Source: Brevibacillus brevis NBRC 100599
Lineage (GTDB): Bacteria; Bacillota; Bacilli; Brevibacillales; Brevibacillaceae
NCBI RefSeq assembly: GCF_000010165.1
Contig: NC_012491.1
Span: 4,595,501 to 4,659,500 of the forward strand
DNA length: 64,000 bases
Direction: 5' to 3'
Positions 1-8,359 of the stretch are shown piece by piece. The notes under the pieces are model-generated. The model was not told where the DNA came from and did no database searches. It saw only the letters and a list, made by a program, of their open reading frames with translations. How positions within the stretch are numbered: the first letter of the stretch is position 1; each line of letters opens with the position of its first letter. A program made the position numbers and the translations under genes.

Positions 1-113
1 AGGCTTTGCTATTCCATATCTGGGCAGTTTACTTACCAATATTTCGTTGTTAAAATGGTCGTGCTAATAAAATTTATTTATTTTTATTTTTTTATTAATC
101 CTAATACAACTTT

Positions 114-404
114 GTGCGACACACATCTCGGAAGGTGAGAAGAATTATTATCAACGAATGTAATTTTACAATTGTAGCCCCTATTATTTGCTTTCATTGT
201 GGGAATGGGAACTTTCACAAATCTGATAAGAAACACCAAATATACAAAGATCTCATCAATAATGAAGTCATTGAGATACCGGTAAAGCGTCAACGGTATC
301 GATGCACTGCTTGTGGTACGAAAGAATGGGACGTTGTATTGGGCGCATCAACGCATTTGAAAAAAACGAGAAGACTGCTTTCCTTTGAAAAGCGCAACAC
401 ATGA
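114..404 (+). pseudogene. ISL3-type transposase N-terminal zinc-finger fragment
   Basis: About 96 codons from a GTG. The product has two cysteine pairs (CFHCG near residue 26 and CTACG near residue 64) separated by a basic beta-rich stretch. That spacing is typical of the N-terminal zinc finger of ISL3-family transposases, where a CPHCG pair is followed by a second C..C pair after R-Y/F-R-C. No DDE catalytic domain follows: the frame stops at 404 and nothing in the next 150 bases continues it. The region is AT-rich compared with the rest of the window and has no clear ribosome binding site. It is best read as a decayed or truncated insertion-sequence gene, although a free-standing small zinc-finger protein cannot be excluded. 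Confidence 0.5.
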
Positions 405-454
405 TTCCAAGGTTCATGTGCCATTGCGAAAGGATCCACCAACGATAGTTAAGA

Positions 455-487
455 AGCCGCTTCCCTGAAGCTCACAGGGAAACGGCT
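455..487. other. Hairpin, role unclear
   Basis: Two 13-base arms (455-467 and 475-487) pair with one mismatch around a 7-base loop. No proper T-run follows on either strand, so it is not a textbook intrinsic terminator. It lies 3' of the gene ending at 564 on the minus strand and may end its transcript, or be a relic of the neighbouring transposase fragment. Confidence 0.3.
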
Positions 488-563
488 GATTCTTCTCACA
501 TACTGCATTATCGATATCATCAATTCGTACGGGTCACATTCCATATCCATACCGTCTTTTTCC

Positions 564-1982
564 TTACCGATACTGAACATTATTCAGTTGCATCCACATC
601 CATTTACTGTCAATCAACAAGGCAAGGGTCATCTCATCTATCCCATGCAGTTGACGGTACAGACGCTGGGTTTCGACCAAGTCATTGTAGGTCAAGAACG
701 GATAGTCCTTCCTGCCGAATGTTCCATCCGGAAAATAAGCGTAATGCAAATCGCCATTTCCGAGAATCCACTGCGACCCAAGGTTTACGACACCGTAAAG
801 CATCGTATCCGCTAAATCTTTGTCAGTCCGATCTCCGAATTGCATGTAGCTTTTGTAGAGAAAATTAATTTCAGCCAATTGATGATTCAAAGAAACATGT
901 GTCCGAATCATCGGATTCGTTGCTGTCGCGTAGTCCGGAATCAGCCAGCCTTGCTGTACACCAGCGACGACCAAACGGTTCACGGCTGCATGATTGTGAA
1001 AATAAGAAGCATATTTTTTCGCCGCTTGGCAAAAGTCCTTTTCTTGATACTGATCGCAGCCCCGTAGAATCAGATCAGCCGCTCCTGTGTTGAATCTCGT
1101 ATCGTAAAAGCCCTCTGGTATCCCGTAATCGTCACTTAACCACAAAGAGCGCGGCTGCGTCTTCCAGTACCCCTCAGGCTCCTGCTGTTTCAAGCTCGCT
1201 CTCAGCATCACATAGCCCATATCCCGGGCAGCATTGCTTCCACCTGTATATAAAAAGGAGCGAAGGACATAGTTTTCGGGAATCTGCCAAAAGGAGGACT
1301 CGGAAGTCGGCTCATACGTAGAAGGGCTTTGATAGTAATACCCATCGTACAGCCATTTTGCCTTTTCCGTAACGTCCAAGTTAAGCCAGATGCTGTCAAA
1401 CATTTTTTCTCCCCAAGGAACAAGCGGTTCCCTCGAATCGAGCGCCCACATTTCGCTGATAAAGCCTGCTTTCATCGGTAGCTTGAACACGAGCTCGACA
1501 CCAGAAGGCGTCTGTTTTACTTCGACTGGCAACGCCAATGCCGGCTTTTCTTCAATCGTGGCTCTACCTTTATCCACATAGGTAATGGGCTTACCTAACC
1601 AAATATACCTGCCCTCTGTCTCTAGGAAACCAGCGGAAAGCGGAAGGGTCTGGACTTGATCAAGCGTGACAACCTTCCAATACGGCTTCTTCGACTCATC
1701 ATAGTCTCGGTAGCGGAACATCATGTTCTGACTGTTACCCTGAATGGGGATGGTGAAAACGTAGGGCATCATATTGCGCTGACCTGTCATTTTATGGGCC
1801 CAATACGTGGCACCATCTGAGAATCGAAACTCTTGTTTTTGGTGAATCGCGCCATTCAGGTGCTCAACATTCTCTGTTTCTATTGGTTTTTTCCATTCAT
1901 TTGCAGAAATACCGCTCGGAAGGATACTACATACGGCGATGGCCGTCATCAAAAGGAGCATTCTGCTGATTTTTCTGACCAT
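564..1982 (-). CDS. Secreted protein of unknown function, probable (alpha/alpha) barrel
   Basis: 472 residues from the ATG at 1982, preceded by a GGGGG ribosome binding site; a TTG 12 bases upstream overlaps that site and is not used here. The N-terminus is a classic Sec signal peptide (basic VRKISR, hydrophobic LLLMTAIAVCSILPSG, likely cut after ISA). The rest is rich in Trp and Tyr. The C-terminal half has repeated helical stretches, some with YASYFHNH- and NHQLAEINFLYKS-like segments, reminiscent of D-glucuronyl C5-epimerase or glycoside-hydrolase toroid folds. That fold assignment is an impression, not a domain match, and no catalytic residues are claimed. It is monocistronic and divergent from the M14 peptidase gene. 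Confidence 0.6.
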   Translation of the reverse strand: MVRKISRMLLLMTAIAVCSILPSGISANEWKKPIETENVEHLNGAIHQKQEFRFSDGATYWAHKMTGQRNMMPYVFTIPIQGNSQNMMFRYRDYDESKKPYWKVVTLDQVQTLPLSAGFLETEGRYIWLGKPITYVDKGRATIEEKPALALPVEVKQTPSGVELVFKLPMKAGFISEMWALDSREPLVPWGEKMFDSIWLNLDVTEKAKWLYDGYYYQSPSTYEPTSESSFWQIPENYVLRSFLYTGGSNAARDMGYVMLRASLKQQEPEGYWKTQPRSLWLSDDYGIPEGFYDTRFNTGAADLILRGCDQYQEKDFCQAAKKYASYFHNHAAVNRLVVAGVQQGWLIPDYATATNPMIRTHVSLNHQLAEINFLYKSYMQFGDRTDKDLADTMLYGVVNLGSQWILGNGDLHYAYFPDGTFGRKDYPFLTYNDLVETQRLYRQLHGIDEMTLALLIDSKWMWMQLNNVQYR

Positions 1983-2115
1983 GTCATCCCCCAATTCTAG
2001 TAAAGGAGAACCGAAAGTCCTACTTTAAAATGAATATTTCGTAGTGATTATTATTTTAAAAATAGTCTGATAAATTAACCATAGGTGTCTACTTCTATTA
2101 CGCAGGAGGGAATTT

Positions 2116-3780
2116 ATGGACAAGAAAGTACGCTACGTTGTTTCTACAGCACTCGTAATATCTCTGTTCACCAGCCCCTCAATCACCGAAGCTGAACCAC
2201 AAACCCACATTCCTTATTACGGAATCGGGCCAACCTATGTACAACCTGCACAGATTGAGAGCTTATTTCCCAAGCCAACTATCCGGTTTGGGACACCCGG
2301 CTTCCAAGAAGGAAAAGAAGCTTTTACGTCCCAGGAAGAAATGATGGCTTACATAAGTAAATTGGTTGCAGGCAACAAGGAAATCCAGCTGCTATCCATC
2401 GGTACATCATTGGAAGGTCGGGACATCCCCCTGCTGTTATTCAGCAAAGACCACGGCAAGCTCAAACAAACCAATGAGAAGCCACTCATCTGGCTACAGG
2501 CACAAATCCACGGGAATGAGCCCGCCGCTGGTGAATCTGCCCTTGTCATCGCCAAATGGTTGGCAGAGGGAAAGCTTGGGACCAACCTCTTGGATAACGT
2601 AAACGTTGCGATTGTTCCTCGCATCAACCCGGATGGCTCCTACCAATTCAAACGCTACATCGCGACAGAGCTGGATGCCAACCGCGACTACATGAAGGTA
2701 GAATATCCAGAGGTGCAAGCGGTTCACCAAGCCATGAATACCTACCAACCTGATGTGGTGCTTGATGCCCACGAATACGGCGTCTCTTCTAGCCAGCTTC
2801 GCGATGTTGGAGAAAAAGGCGCGATCTCTTCCTACGATGTTCTGATCTCCTCTGCGAAAAACTTAAATATCCCCACCAACCTGCGCAAAATGTCAGACAA
2901 CCTGCTCTTGGCTAACGTTCAAAAAGCACTCGACAAGGAGCAACTTTCTCATCACGCTTACTATACGCTGGCAAAAGGCAAGGACGGAAAAGTGACCGCA
3001 ACAGAAGGCAGCACAGAGACAAGAATCGGACGCAATGCCTTGGGATTGAAAAACACGTTAACATTTTTGGTGGAAACACGCGGCATCGGCATTGGACGCG
3101 CCGATTTTGAACGACGTGTATACAGTCAGGCCATAACTCACGCTGCTGTCATTCAATCAACAGCGGCCAACGCCAAGGCAATCAAGTCCGCCGTGACCCA
3201 GGCACGCGCAGAAATCACGGAAAAAGGCAAAAAGGCAAACGACAACGACAAACTCGTTATCCTGAGTGAGAATAAGCGAATACCGGGTCAATCTCTCGAA
3301 GTAGTCGATCTCGCAACAGCAAAAAAAGTGTCTACCCCCATCGACTGGGTAAGCTCTACAGATGCCTATCCTGTACTCGAACGTGAGCGACCCACTGCTT
3401 ATCTCATGCCTCCTGGCTATCATGACGTTGCAGCCAAGCTGGAACTGCTCGGTGTTTCGGTAAGCAAGCTATCAAAAGAAACGACCATAGCGGTAGAAAG
3501 CTACACCATTTTGGAAAACAAGGTGAATACGATATACGAGAATGGGCATTTCACCAATCAAGTGACTGCAAATGTAACAGAAACAACGAAAACCTTTCCT
3601 GCGGGTAGTTACGTGTTCAGCATGGCCCAACCAAACGCGAACTTTATTGCGTTGGCCCTGGAACCGGAATCAGTGGACAGCTACGTCACGTTTAACTTCC
3701 TGCCCGTTGAAAAGGGCGATGAAGTACCGGTGTATCGCTATATGCTGGAGCATCCACTACCCACCACAAATAAGGACTAA
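2116..3780 (+). CDS. Secreted M14-family zinc carboxypeptidase
   Basis: 554 residues starting at an ATG with a GCAGGAGGG site just upstream. A Sec signal peptide occupies roughly residues 1-26 (ends SITEA), so the enzyme acts outside the cell. M14 metal ligands are visible as H132 and E135 in QIHGNEPAAGE and as H219 in LDAHEYG. The substrate-binding Arg/Tyr region is at ANRDY (about 189-192), and the catalytic glutamate is E320 in TFLVETRG. About 200 further residues after the catalytic domain form a beta-rich C-terminal module of unknown role. The family trims C-terminal residues from peptides or splits cell-wall-type gamma-D-glutamyl bonds; which applies here cannot be told from sequence. 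Single gene, ended by a bidirectional terminator. Confidence 0.85.
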   Translation: MDKKVRYVVSTALVISLFTSPSITEAEPQTHIPYYGIGPTYVQPAQIESLFPKPTIRFGTPGFQEGKEAFTSQEEMMAYISKLVAGNKEIQLLSIGTSLEGRDIPLLLFSKDHGKLKQTNEKPLIWLQAQIHGNEPAAGESALVIAKWLAEGKLGTNLLDNVNVAIVPRINPDGSYQFKRYIATELDANRDYMKVEYPEVQAVHQAMNTYQPDVVLDAHEYGVSSSQLRDVGEKGAISSYDVLISSAKNLNIPTNLRKMSDNLLLANVQKALDKEQLSHHAYYTLAKGKDGKVTATEGSTETRIGRNALGLKNTLTFLVETRGIGIGRADFERRVYSQAITHAAVIQSTAANAKAIKSAVTQARAEITEKGKKANDNDKLVILSENKRIPGQSLEVVDLATAKKVSTPIDWVSSTDAYPVLERERPTAYLMPPGYHDVAAKLELLGVSVSKLSKETTIAVESYTILENKVNTIYENGHFTNQVTANVTETTKTFPAGSYVFSMAQPNANFIALALEPESVDSYVTFNFLPVEKGDEVPVYRYMLEHPLPTTNKD

Positions 3781-3784
3781 AGGA

Positions 3785-3827
3785 AAAATTCCCCTCTCTA
3801 GAGTTAGACTCCTGAGAGGGGAATTTT
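3785..3827. terminator. Bidirectional intrinsic terminator
   Basis: A perfect 14-bp stem (3785-3798 with 3814-3827) starts AAAATTCC and ends GGAATTTT, so both strands have a U-tract. It serves the plus-strand carboxypeptidase gene and the converging minus-strand chemoreceptor gene. Confidence 0.9.
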
Positions 3828-3842
3828 GTTACATGTATGGGC

Positions 3843-4724
3843 TTACTTTATTTCAAACACTTCTTGGGCAAGCCCTGCCAGCTTATTCGTATTGTCGCTC
3901 ACTTCGACCATCGTCGCAGAAATTTCCTCCGTAGCGGCTGCCTGACTCTCCATGGTTTGATTGATCAATTCAATCGAATTTTGTAGCAGGGTTATCAAAT
4001 CCCGGATGGAATCCGTGGTTTGCTTGATTTTGTCTGCATTCGTCCGTGAATCTGTCGCCATATTGCGAACCTCATTCGCGACGACAGCGAATCCACGCCC
4101 TGCATCTCCTACTCTCGCAGCCTCAATGCTCGCATTTAGTCCCAAAATGTTACTTTGATCAGCGATTTTTTTCACGGCGAGTGTAATTTGCTCGATCTCA
4201 GTTGTACTTTGGCTCACATCATTGGCTTGCTCTGAGATCGCCTTCATTTGCTCGTTCAAATTCCCGATCTGCACGGCCATCTCGTGTGTGGTGGCACTGA
4301 CCTGCTCGACGACGCTCGAGAGATTTGCGGCAATTTCATACAGCTCATTGGCTCGTTCCATACTCGAACCAATGCCAACACCGCCGATAACTTTTCCCGT
4401 GTGATCATGCAAGGGGATCGCCCGTGCGACGAGAGGAAAACCAAATAATTCCTTGGGAACCATCATTGCCTGCTTGGTGTTTTTTCGAATCGCGTTCGTG
4501 ATCACATCTCCCTCCTGGAGTGGATCACCAGACTTTACCTGCAGGGAAAATGTTTGGGCAGGCACATTGCGCAATAGCTTTTCCGTGTCGTAGACCCCAA
4601 TGGTAATGTCATCGTTGAGCAAATCATTTAAATAGGGAGCAACCTTGATGAAAGCCTCGAGAAGTTCTGCATTTTTCCCCTTTTCGGAGGCTTCTGTTTC
4701 GTTCCATCCTTCGTATCCGTTCAT
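3843..4724 (-). CDS. yfmS: Soluble methyl-accepting chemotaxis protein, YfmS-like
   Basis: 293 residues from the ATG at 4724, 9 bases after an AGAGGTG site; a GTG at 4736 overlaps that site and is less likely. There is no signal or membrane segment. Residues 1 to about 125 form a small PAS-like sensor that includes [19 protein letters not shown]. The C-terminal half is a short chemoreceptor signalling domain with the hairpin-tip motif [15 protein letters not shown]...[12 protein letters not shown] that contacts CheA/CheW. It sits 30 bases downstream of the aldehyde dehydrogenase stop, the same gene pair as Bacillus subtilis yfmT-yfmS. The riboswitch at 6296-6395 therefore probably controls both genes. 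The ligand is unknown; a link to aldehyde or aromatic metabolism is inferred from the partner gene. Confidence 0.8.
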   Translation of the reverse strand: MNGYEGWNETEASEKGKNAELLEAFIKVAPYLNDLLNDDITIGVYDTEKLLRNVPAQTFSLQVKSGDPLQEGDVITNAIRKNTKQAMMVPKELFGFPLVARAIPLHDHTGKVIGGVGIGSSMERANELYEIAANLSSVVEQVSATTHEMAVQIGNLNEQMKAISEQANDVSQSTTEIEQITLAVKKIADQSNILGLNASIEAARVGDAGRGFAVVANEVRNMATDSRTNADKIKQTTDSIRDLITLLQNSIELINQTMESQAAATEEISATMVEVSDNTNKLAGLAQEVFEIK

Positions 4725-4754
4725 GACCCTCTTCACCTCTATCTTTTGCTAGCA

Positions 4755-6212
4755 TTAGTACGGAAATTGACGCTTTTTGTGCTGAACCGAAATCCATTTT
4801 AGCGTAGTAAACTCTTCTAGGCTCCATTGACCATTCAAGCGTCCCAATCCGGAATGCTTTTCACCGCCGAACGCCACAATTGGTTCGTCATTGATCGTTC
4901 CATCGTTGATATGAATCATGCCGGTCTCAATGCGCTTGGCCATCTGGGCACCTCTCTCCAGATCGCGGGTATGAATCGCCCCGGACAATCCAAATGGTGT
5001 TTCGTTCGCCATGCGAATTGCTTCTTCCTCGGAAGCAAACGACATGATGCAAACAGCCGGACCAAACAGCTCTTTGGATGCAATCGACATGTCTGTGGTC
5101 ACTCCTGTCAAAACAATCGGCTCGACCACGTTTCCTTTTACTTCCCCTTTCAGTGCAGGAACGGCTCCTTCGCGTATCGCCTCATCGATCGTTGCCATCA
5201 GGTTGGCGACTTGCCGTTGATTGATGAGTGGACCGATTACCGTGTCTGGATCATTTGGGTCGCCTACCTTGAGACCAGATACTTTTTCCACATACAGATC
5301 GAGGAATTTATCGTATACATCTTGGTGAACCAGAACCCGGTTAGCCGACATGCAAATCTGACCTTGGTGGGTAAAGCGGCTGAATACCGCTGCATTGACG
5401 GCATACTGGAGATCCGCATCCTCCAAAACAATGAGGGCACTATTGCCACCTAGCTCCAAAATCGCCTTCTTGAAATGCTTCGCTGCCACTTGCGCGATAT
5501 GGCTTCCTACTTGGCTAGAGCCTGTAAACGAAAGGATGCGCGGAATCGGGTGGGAGACAAACCCATCGCCAATTTCAGCAATATCCGTTACAACGACGTT
5601 GATCAAGCCTTTGGGCAGACCTACTTCTTCAAAAATTTTCGCGATGAGAGTCCCACCCGTGATTGGCGTGTGCTCATGCGGTTTGAGGACGACACCGTTG
5701 CCCGCGCCAAGAGCTGGAGCTACGGACTTCATCGACAGATAGAACGGGAAGTTGAACGGACTGATGACACCGACAACTCCTGCGGGAATCCGATACAAGC
5801 GATTTTCCTTTCCGTCTACGGGAGAAGGGAGAATTTTTCCTTCCATGCGCACCGGGAACGTAGCCGCTTCGCGAATAATATCCTTCACAAGCCCGATCTC
5901 AAAAAATGCCTTCAGTCGGGTTCCACCTAGTTCACGAATGATGATCTGAATGATTTCTTCTTCATGCTCTTCGATATAGCGAACTGCACGCTCCAACATT
6001 CGGGATTTGGTATAGGCATTCACTTCATCCCACTCTTTTTTCGCGTTGGCTGCCGCCTTGTAAGCCGCGTCGATATCCTCCAGATTTGCCATTTTGAATT
6101 CTGCGATGATTTCCCCGTTGTAAGGGTTGATATCTTGCAATGTCTTCGCGCCAAGTCCGTCGCGCCACTCCCCATTGATGTACTGCTTGTCCAGTGTTTG
6201 AAGGATTGACAT
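4755..6212 (-). CDS. yfmT: Aldehyde dehydrogenase, YfmT/benzaldehyde dehydrogenase type
   Basis: 485 residues from the ATG at 6212, which follows a GGGAGTGG site. The frame stays open 48 codons further upstream, but that stretch is the riboswitch terminator and is not coding. It is a full-length NAD(P)-dependent aldehyde dehydrogenase. The nucleotide-binding segment is PFNFPFYLSMK (about residue 155), the cofactor-loop motif is FTGSSQVG, the general-base glutamate is in LELGGNSAL, and the catalytic cysteine is in QGQICMSANR. Overall it most resembles the vanillin/benzaldehyde dehydrogenase group. It is first gene of an operon with a soluble chemoreceptor. An intrinsic terminator lies between the c-di-GMP aptamer and this start codon. 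The exact substrate is not determined. Confidence 0.85.
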   Translation of the reverse strand: MSILQTLDKQYINGEWRDGLGAKTLQDINPYNGEIIAEFKMANLEDIDAAYKAAANAKKEWDEVNAYTKSRMLERAVRYIEEHEEEIIQIIIRELGGTRLKAFFEIGLVKDIIREAATFPVRMEGKILPSPVDGKENRLYRIPAGVVGVISPFNFPFYLSMKSVAPALGAGNGVVLKPHEHTPITGGTLIAKIFEEVGLPKGLINVVVTDIAEIGDGFVSHPIPRILSFTGSSQVGSHIAQVAAKHFKKAILELGGNSALIVLEDADLQYAVNAAVFSRFTHQGQICMSANRVLVHQDVYDKFLDLYVEKVSGLKVGDPNDPDTVIGPLINQRQVANLMATIDEAIREGAVPALKGEVKGNVVEPIVLTGVTTDMSIASKELFGPAVCIMSFASEEEAIRMANETPFGLSGAIHTRDLERGAQMAKRIETGMIHINDGTINDEPIVAFGGEKHSGLGRLNGQWSLEEFTTLKWISVQHKKRQFPY

Positions 6213-6232
6213 GCTACAACCACTCCCTTTTG

Positions 6233-6267
6233 AAAAATAAAGAGGCCCCTTTCGCATGAAAGGAGCC
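6233..6267 (-). terminator. Riboswitch expression-platform terminator
   Basis: On the minus strand a 10-bp stem (6258-6267 with 6244-6253, one G-U pair, loop ATGC) is followed by TCTTTATTTTT. It lies between the c-di-GMP aptamer and the yfmT start codon, so it is the likely on/off switch. Whether ligand favours or prevents its formation cannot be read directly. Confidence 0.85.
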
Positions 6268-6295
6268 GTCATACTAAAACAGCAAAATACACTGC

Positions 6296-6395
6296 TCGTT
6301 GGCAACCCGGCTGCCATCGTAACGTGTACATTAGGCCCGTGGCTTTGCGTCCCCACTTTTCAATGGGTTTGCCCATTCATAGCGAATGCTGATAA
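6296..6395 (-). promoter_or_regulatory. Cyclic di-GMP-I (GEMM-I) riboswitch aptamer
   Basis: Read on the minus strand, the leader carries the characteristic GEMM-I blocks in order. These are GGGCAAACCCA (6366-6376 region), a GAAA-type tetraloop hairpin, GTGGGGACGCAAAGCCACGG (6338-6357), the GGCCTA turn (6331-6336), and the second hairpin closed by GATGGCAGCCGGGTTGCC (6301-6318). The GACGCAAAGCC junction, which cradles the ligand, and the loop/receptor pair are both intact. It sits about 90 bases upstream of yfmT, between a promoter and an intrinsic terminator. The call rests on recognition of consensus blocks and not on a covariance-model score. Confidence 0.9.
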
Positions 6396-6437
6396 GATTT
6401 TGTCGAAAAAAGGAAAGATATGGAGAAACATACTTTG

Positions 6438-6465
6438 ATTATAGTACTCCATTTCGAATAGTCAA
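6438..6465 (-). promoter_or_regulatory. SigA-type promoter for riboswitch-yfmT-yfmS
   Basis: Minus strand TTGACT (6465-6460), 16-bp spacer, TATAAT (6443-6438). It would start a transcript about 35 bases before the c-di-GMP aptamer. Confidence 0.75.
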
Positions 6466-6512
6466 ACGTAAACATGTAAATATTTCGTGAAAGGAAAGAA
6501 CAAATATCAAAA

Positions 6513-6537
6513 AGTCCGCATCGCTTGGATACGGACT
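6513..6537 (-). terminator. Intrinsic terminator of the chemoreceptor gene
   Basis: A 10-bp stem with one mismatch (6513-6522 and 6528-6537) is followed on the minus strand by TTTTTGATATTTG. It ends the 8274-6559 operon and insulates the downstream c-di-GMP-controlled operon. Confidence 0.8.
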
Positions 6538-6558
6538 CCTAATTTTTCTTCCTCATGA

Positions 6559-7494
6559 TCACAATAACTTTTTGACATCCTTTACGCTCGTCGCGAGCAT
6601 TTGCTCTACCGCGTTGGCGTCTCTTACGTGCTTGGTCATGCCTTCATTCAGCTCGTCCAGTAAGCCCTTTGCCTCACTTACCTGCTGGGACACATCGTCA
6701 GCAAAATGCTTTTGATGCGCGATGATTTCCATCACACCCGCCACTTCGACGTTCAGTACCTGGAAAGCGTTCGCGATCTGATCCGTCTTCTGTGCAGCAT
6801 CCTTGCTGATGGAAAGTCCATTTTTGATCGCACTGCTGCTTTTTTCACTGTTGGACAATGCTTCTTTGATTTCTTCTTGAATCTTGCCGATCAATTCCGC
6901 AATCGTCTTGGTCGAGTTCGCTGTCATCTCTGCCAGCTTCCGTACTTCATCCGCTACGACAGCAAAGCCTCGGCCTTGTTCCCCCGCACGTGCAGCTTCT
7001 ATCGCTGCATTCAGAGCGAGAAGGTTAGTCTGATTCGTAATGTCGCTGATTACCTTGACAATACTCGTAATTTCCGAAGAACGCTCTTCCAAGCGGCTCA
7101 TGGACTTGGACGTATGAACCGATTCTTTGTCGAGCAGGCTCATGACTTCCACAACGTCCGTCATAGCCTTCTTGCCTTCATCTGCACGCGCTACCGATTG
7201 TTTACAGATGTCTGTCAGGCGCTCTCCTCGAACCGACAACTGGCTCGCAGATTCATCATCCCGCTCGTTAATGGCCTGGATATTCTCTACGGCACGCTTC
7301 ATCCTCGTCACCAATCGCACCATTTGATCGGAATCGGCGTTCATTGCTTGGTCCGAAGCGAGGATTGCACCCAGCTGTTCGTAAAGACCGCGAAGCTCAT
7401 GTTTCCATGCGTCTTGCTGTCCTGCCATTGTGGTTGTGGCTGTCGTCGCTGCTGTCTCTTTTTCTGCCAGGCCTTTGTCTTTTTTCCAAAACAT
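6559..7494 (-). CDS. Soluble methyl-accepting chemotaxis protein
   Basis: 311 residues; ATG preceded by AAAGGAGAGGG. It has no membrane segment and no recognisable sensor domain. Residues 1-25 are low-complexity (a run of A and T residues) and the remainder is helical coiled coil ending in a chemoreceptor signalling domain. The tip motif is [34 protein letters not shown] (about residues 155-190, given here as family landmarks). The stop of the upstream 4-TM gene is 24 bases away, so the two are co-transcribed. Because the receptor itself lacks an input module, that membrane protein is a candidate partner; this pairing is inference from gene order only. Confidence 0.85.
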   Translation of the reverse strand: MFWKKDKGLAEKETAATTATTTMAGQQDAWKHELRGLYEQLGAILASDQAMNADSDQMVRLVTRMKRAVENIQAINERDDESASQLSVRGERLTDICKQSVARADEGKKAMTDVVEVMSLLDKESVHTSKSMSRLEERSSEITSIVKVISDITNQTNLLALNAAIEAARAGEQGRGFAVVADEVRKLAEMTANSTKTIAELIGKIQEEIKEALSNSEKSSSAIKNGLSISKDAAQKTDQIANAFQVLNVEVAGVMEIIAHQKHFADDVSQQVSEAKGLLDELNEGMTKHVRDANAVEQMLATSVKDVKKLL

Positions 7495-7518
7495 CCGCTT
7501 CCCTCTCCTTTGTACCCA

Positions 7519-8274
7519 TCAATTGTCACCTCGGCGGCTATATACGCGGGACTCGATTATTCCCGGATGTTGTTTCGCCAAGCTCAGCAAGTTTTCCAAG
7601 AAATAATAGTGACCCTCCAAGAGCTCCACGTCTTTACGCTCAAAATGCTTCACCTGCAAATACTGCTGCATTTCCAAAGCATAGCGCTCCAGTTTATCGT
7701 GAAAATCGTTGGCACGAAGCATTTGCTCCACTTCTGGATATTCTGTTTTCAGGCGACTCAGCTCGCTGTATACACGCCCACCCTCCAGAATCATCTGGTA
7801 GGCCGTGCGCTCAAGCGTAGCTGTTGTAGCTGCCTCCTGCTCCTCACGCTCCTCGCGCAAAGCTGCCAAGTACGTGATAAAATGGTAGACAGTTAAAAAT
7901 AATGGTCCTAAAAATAGAATGATCCCTGCCTTGTACACATGCTGATTGGACAAATTGCTGATGAGCAGGAATAAGTGAAACAAGATCGCACCCAACCATA
8001 CATAGATGATGATTTGGTGATTGATCTTCCCTGCCTTTTGGTGGCGTGAAAAGGCAAAGGTAAGTCCGAGCAGATAAAAGGCAAGCAACGTAAAGCTGGC
8101 AGAAAACAAAGCCATCTCCATATCGGTCAGCCAATCTGCATCGGCGGGTATTTCGATAAAGAATTCAAAAGCGAGCACCAGCAGTGAGAACAACAACCCC
8201 ATGATCCAAAACCGGCTTACTTCCGAGTCATTCCTCCGCCGGGAGCGGTAGCGTTTTGCACGGGATCCTTCCAT
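7519..8274 (-). CDS. 4-TM membrane protein of unknown function, paired with a chemoreceptor
   Basis: 251 residues; ATG with a GAGGTGAGAG site. A highly basic N-terminus (RAKRYRSRRRN) precedes four hydrophobic helices at about residues 22-42, 52-75, 87-106 and 116-138. A C-terminal cytoplasmic part of about 110 residues follows; it is Glu-rich and predicted helical (REEREEQEAATTATLERT onward). No family is recognised. It is the first gene of a two-gene unit with the soluble chemoreceptor, so it may supply membrane anchoring or signal input. The topology is read from hydrophobicity and the N-terminal positive charges suggest N-in. Confidence 0.65.
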   Translation of the reverse strand: MEGSRAKRYRSRRRNDSEVSRFWIMGLLFSLLVLAFEFFIEIPADADWLTDMEMALFSASFTLLAFYLLGLTFAFSRHQKAGKINHQIIIYVWLGAILFHLFLLISNLSNQHVYKAGIILFLGPLFLTVYHFITYLAALREEREEQEAATTATLERTAYQMILEGGRVYSELSRLKTEYPEVEQMLRANDFHDKLERYALEMQQYLQVKHFERKDVELLEGHYYFLENLLSLAKQHPGIIESRVYSRRGDN

Positions 8275-8359
8275 AATGCTCTCACCTCATTCTCTATGAT
8301 TCGCCATGATTCTATCTTTTCCTTTCACACGGGGCCAAAATCTGACATCGGAGGCTGTT

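Noticed and set aside
6213..6356. 48-codon N-terminal extension of the aldehyde dehydrogenase
   Set aside because: It runs through the riboswitch terminator and part of the aptamer; the ATG at 6212 has its own ribosome binding site and gives the normal family N-terminus.
6706..7896. 396-codon plus-strand open frame
   Set aside because: Antisense across the chemoreceptor and 4-TM genes; no family resemblance or start signal.
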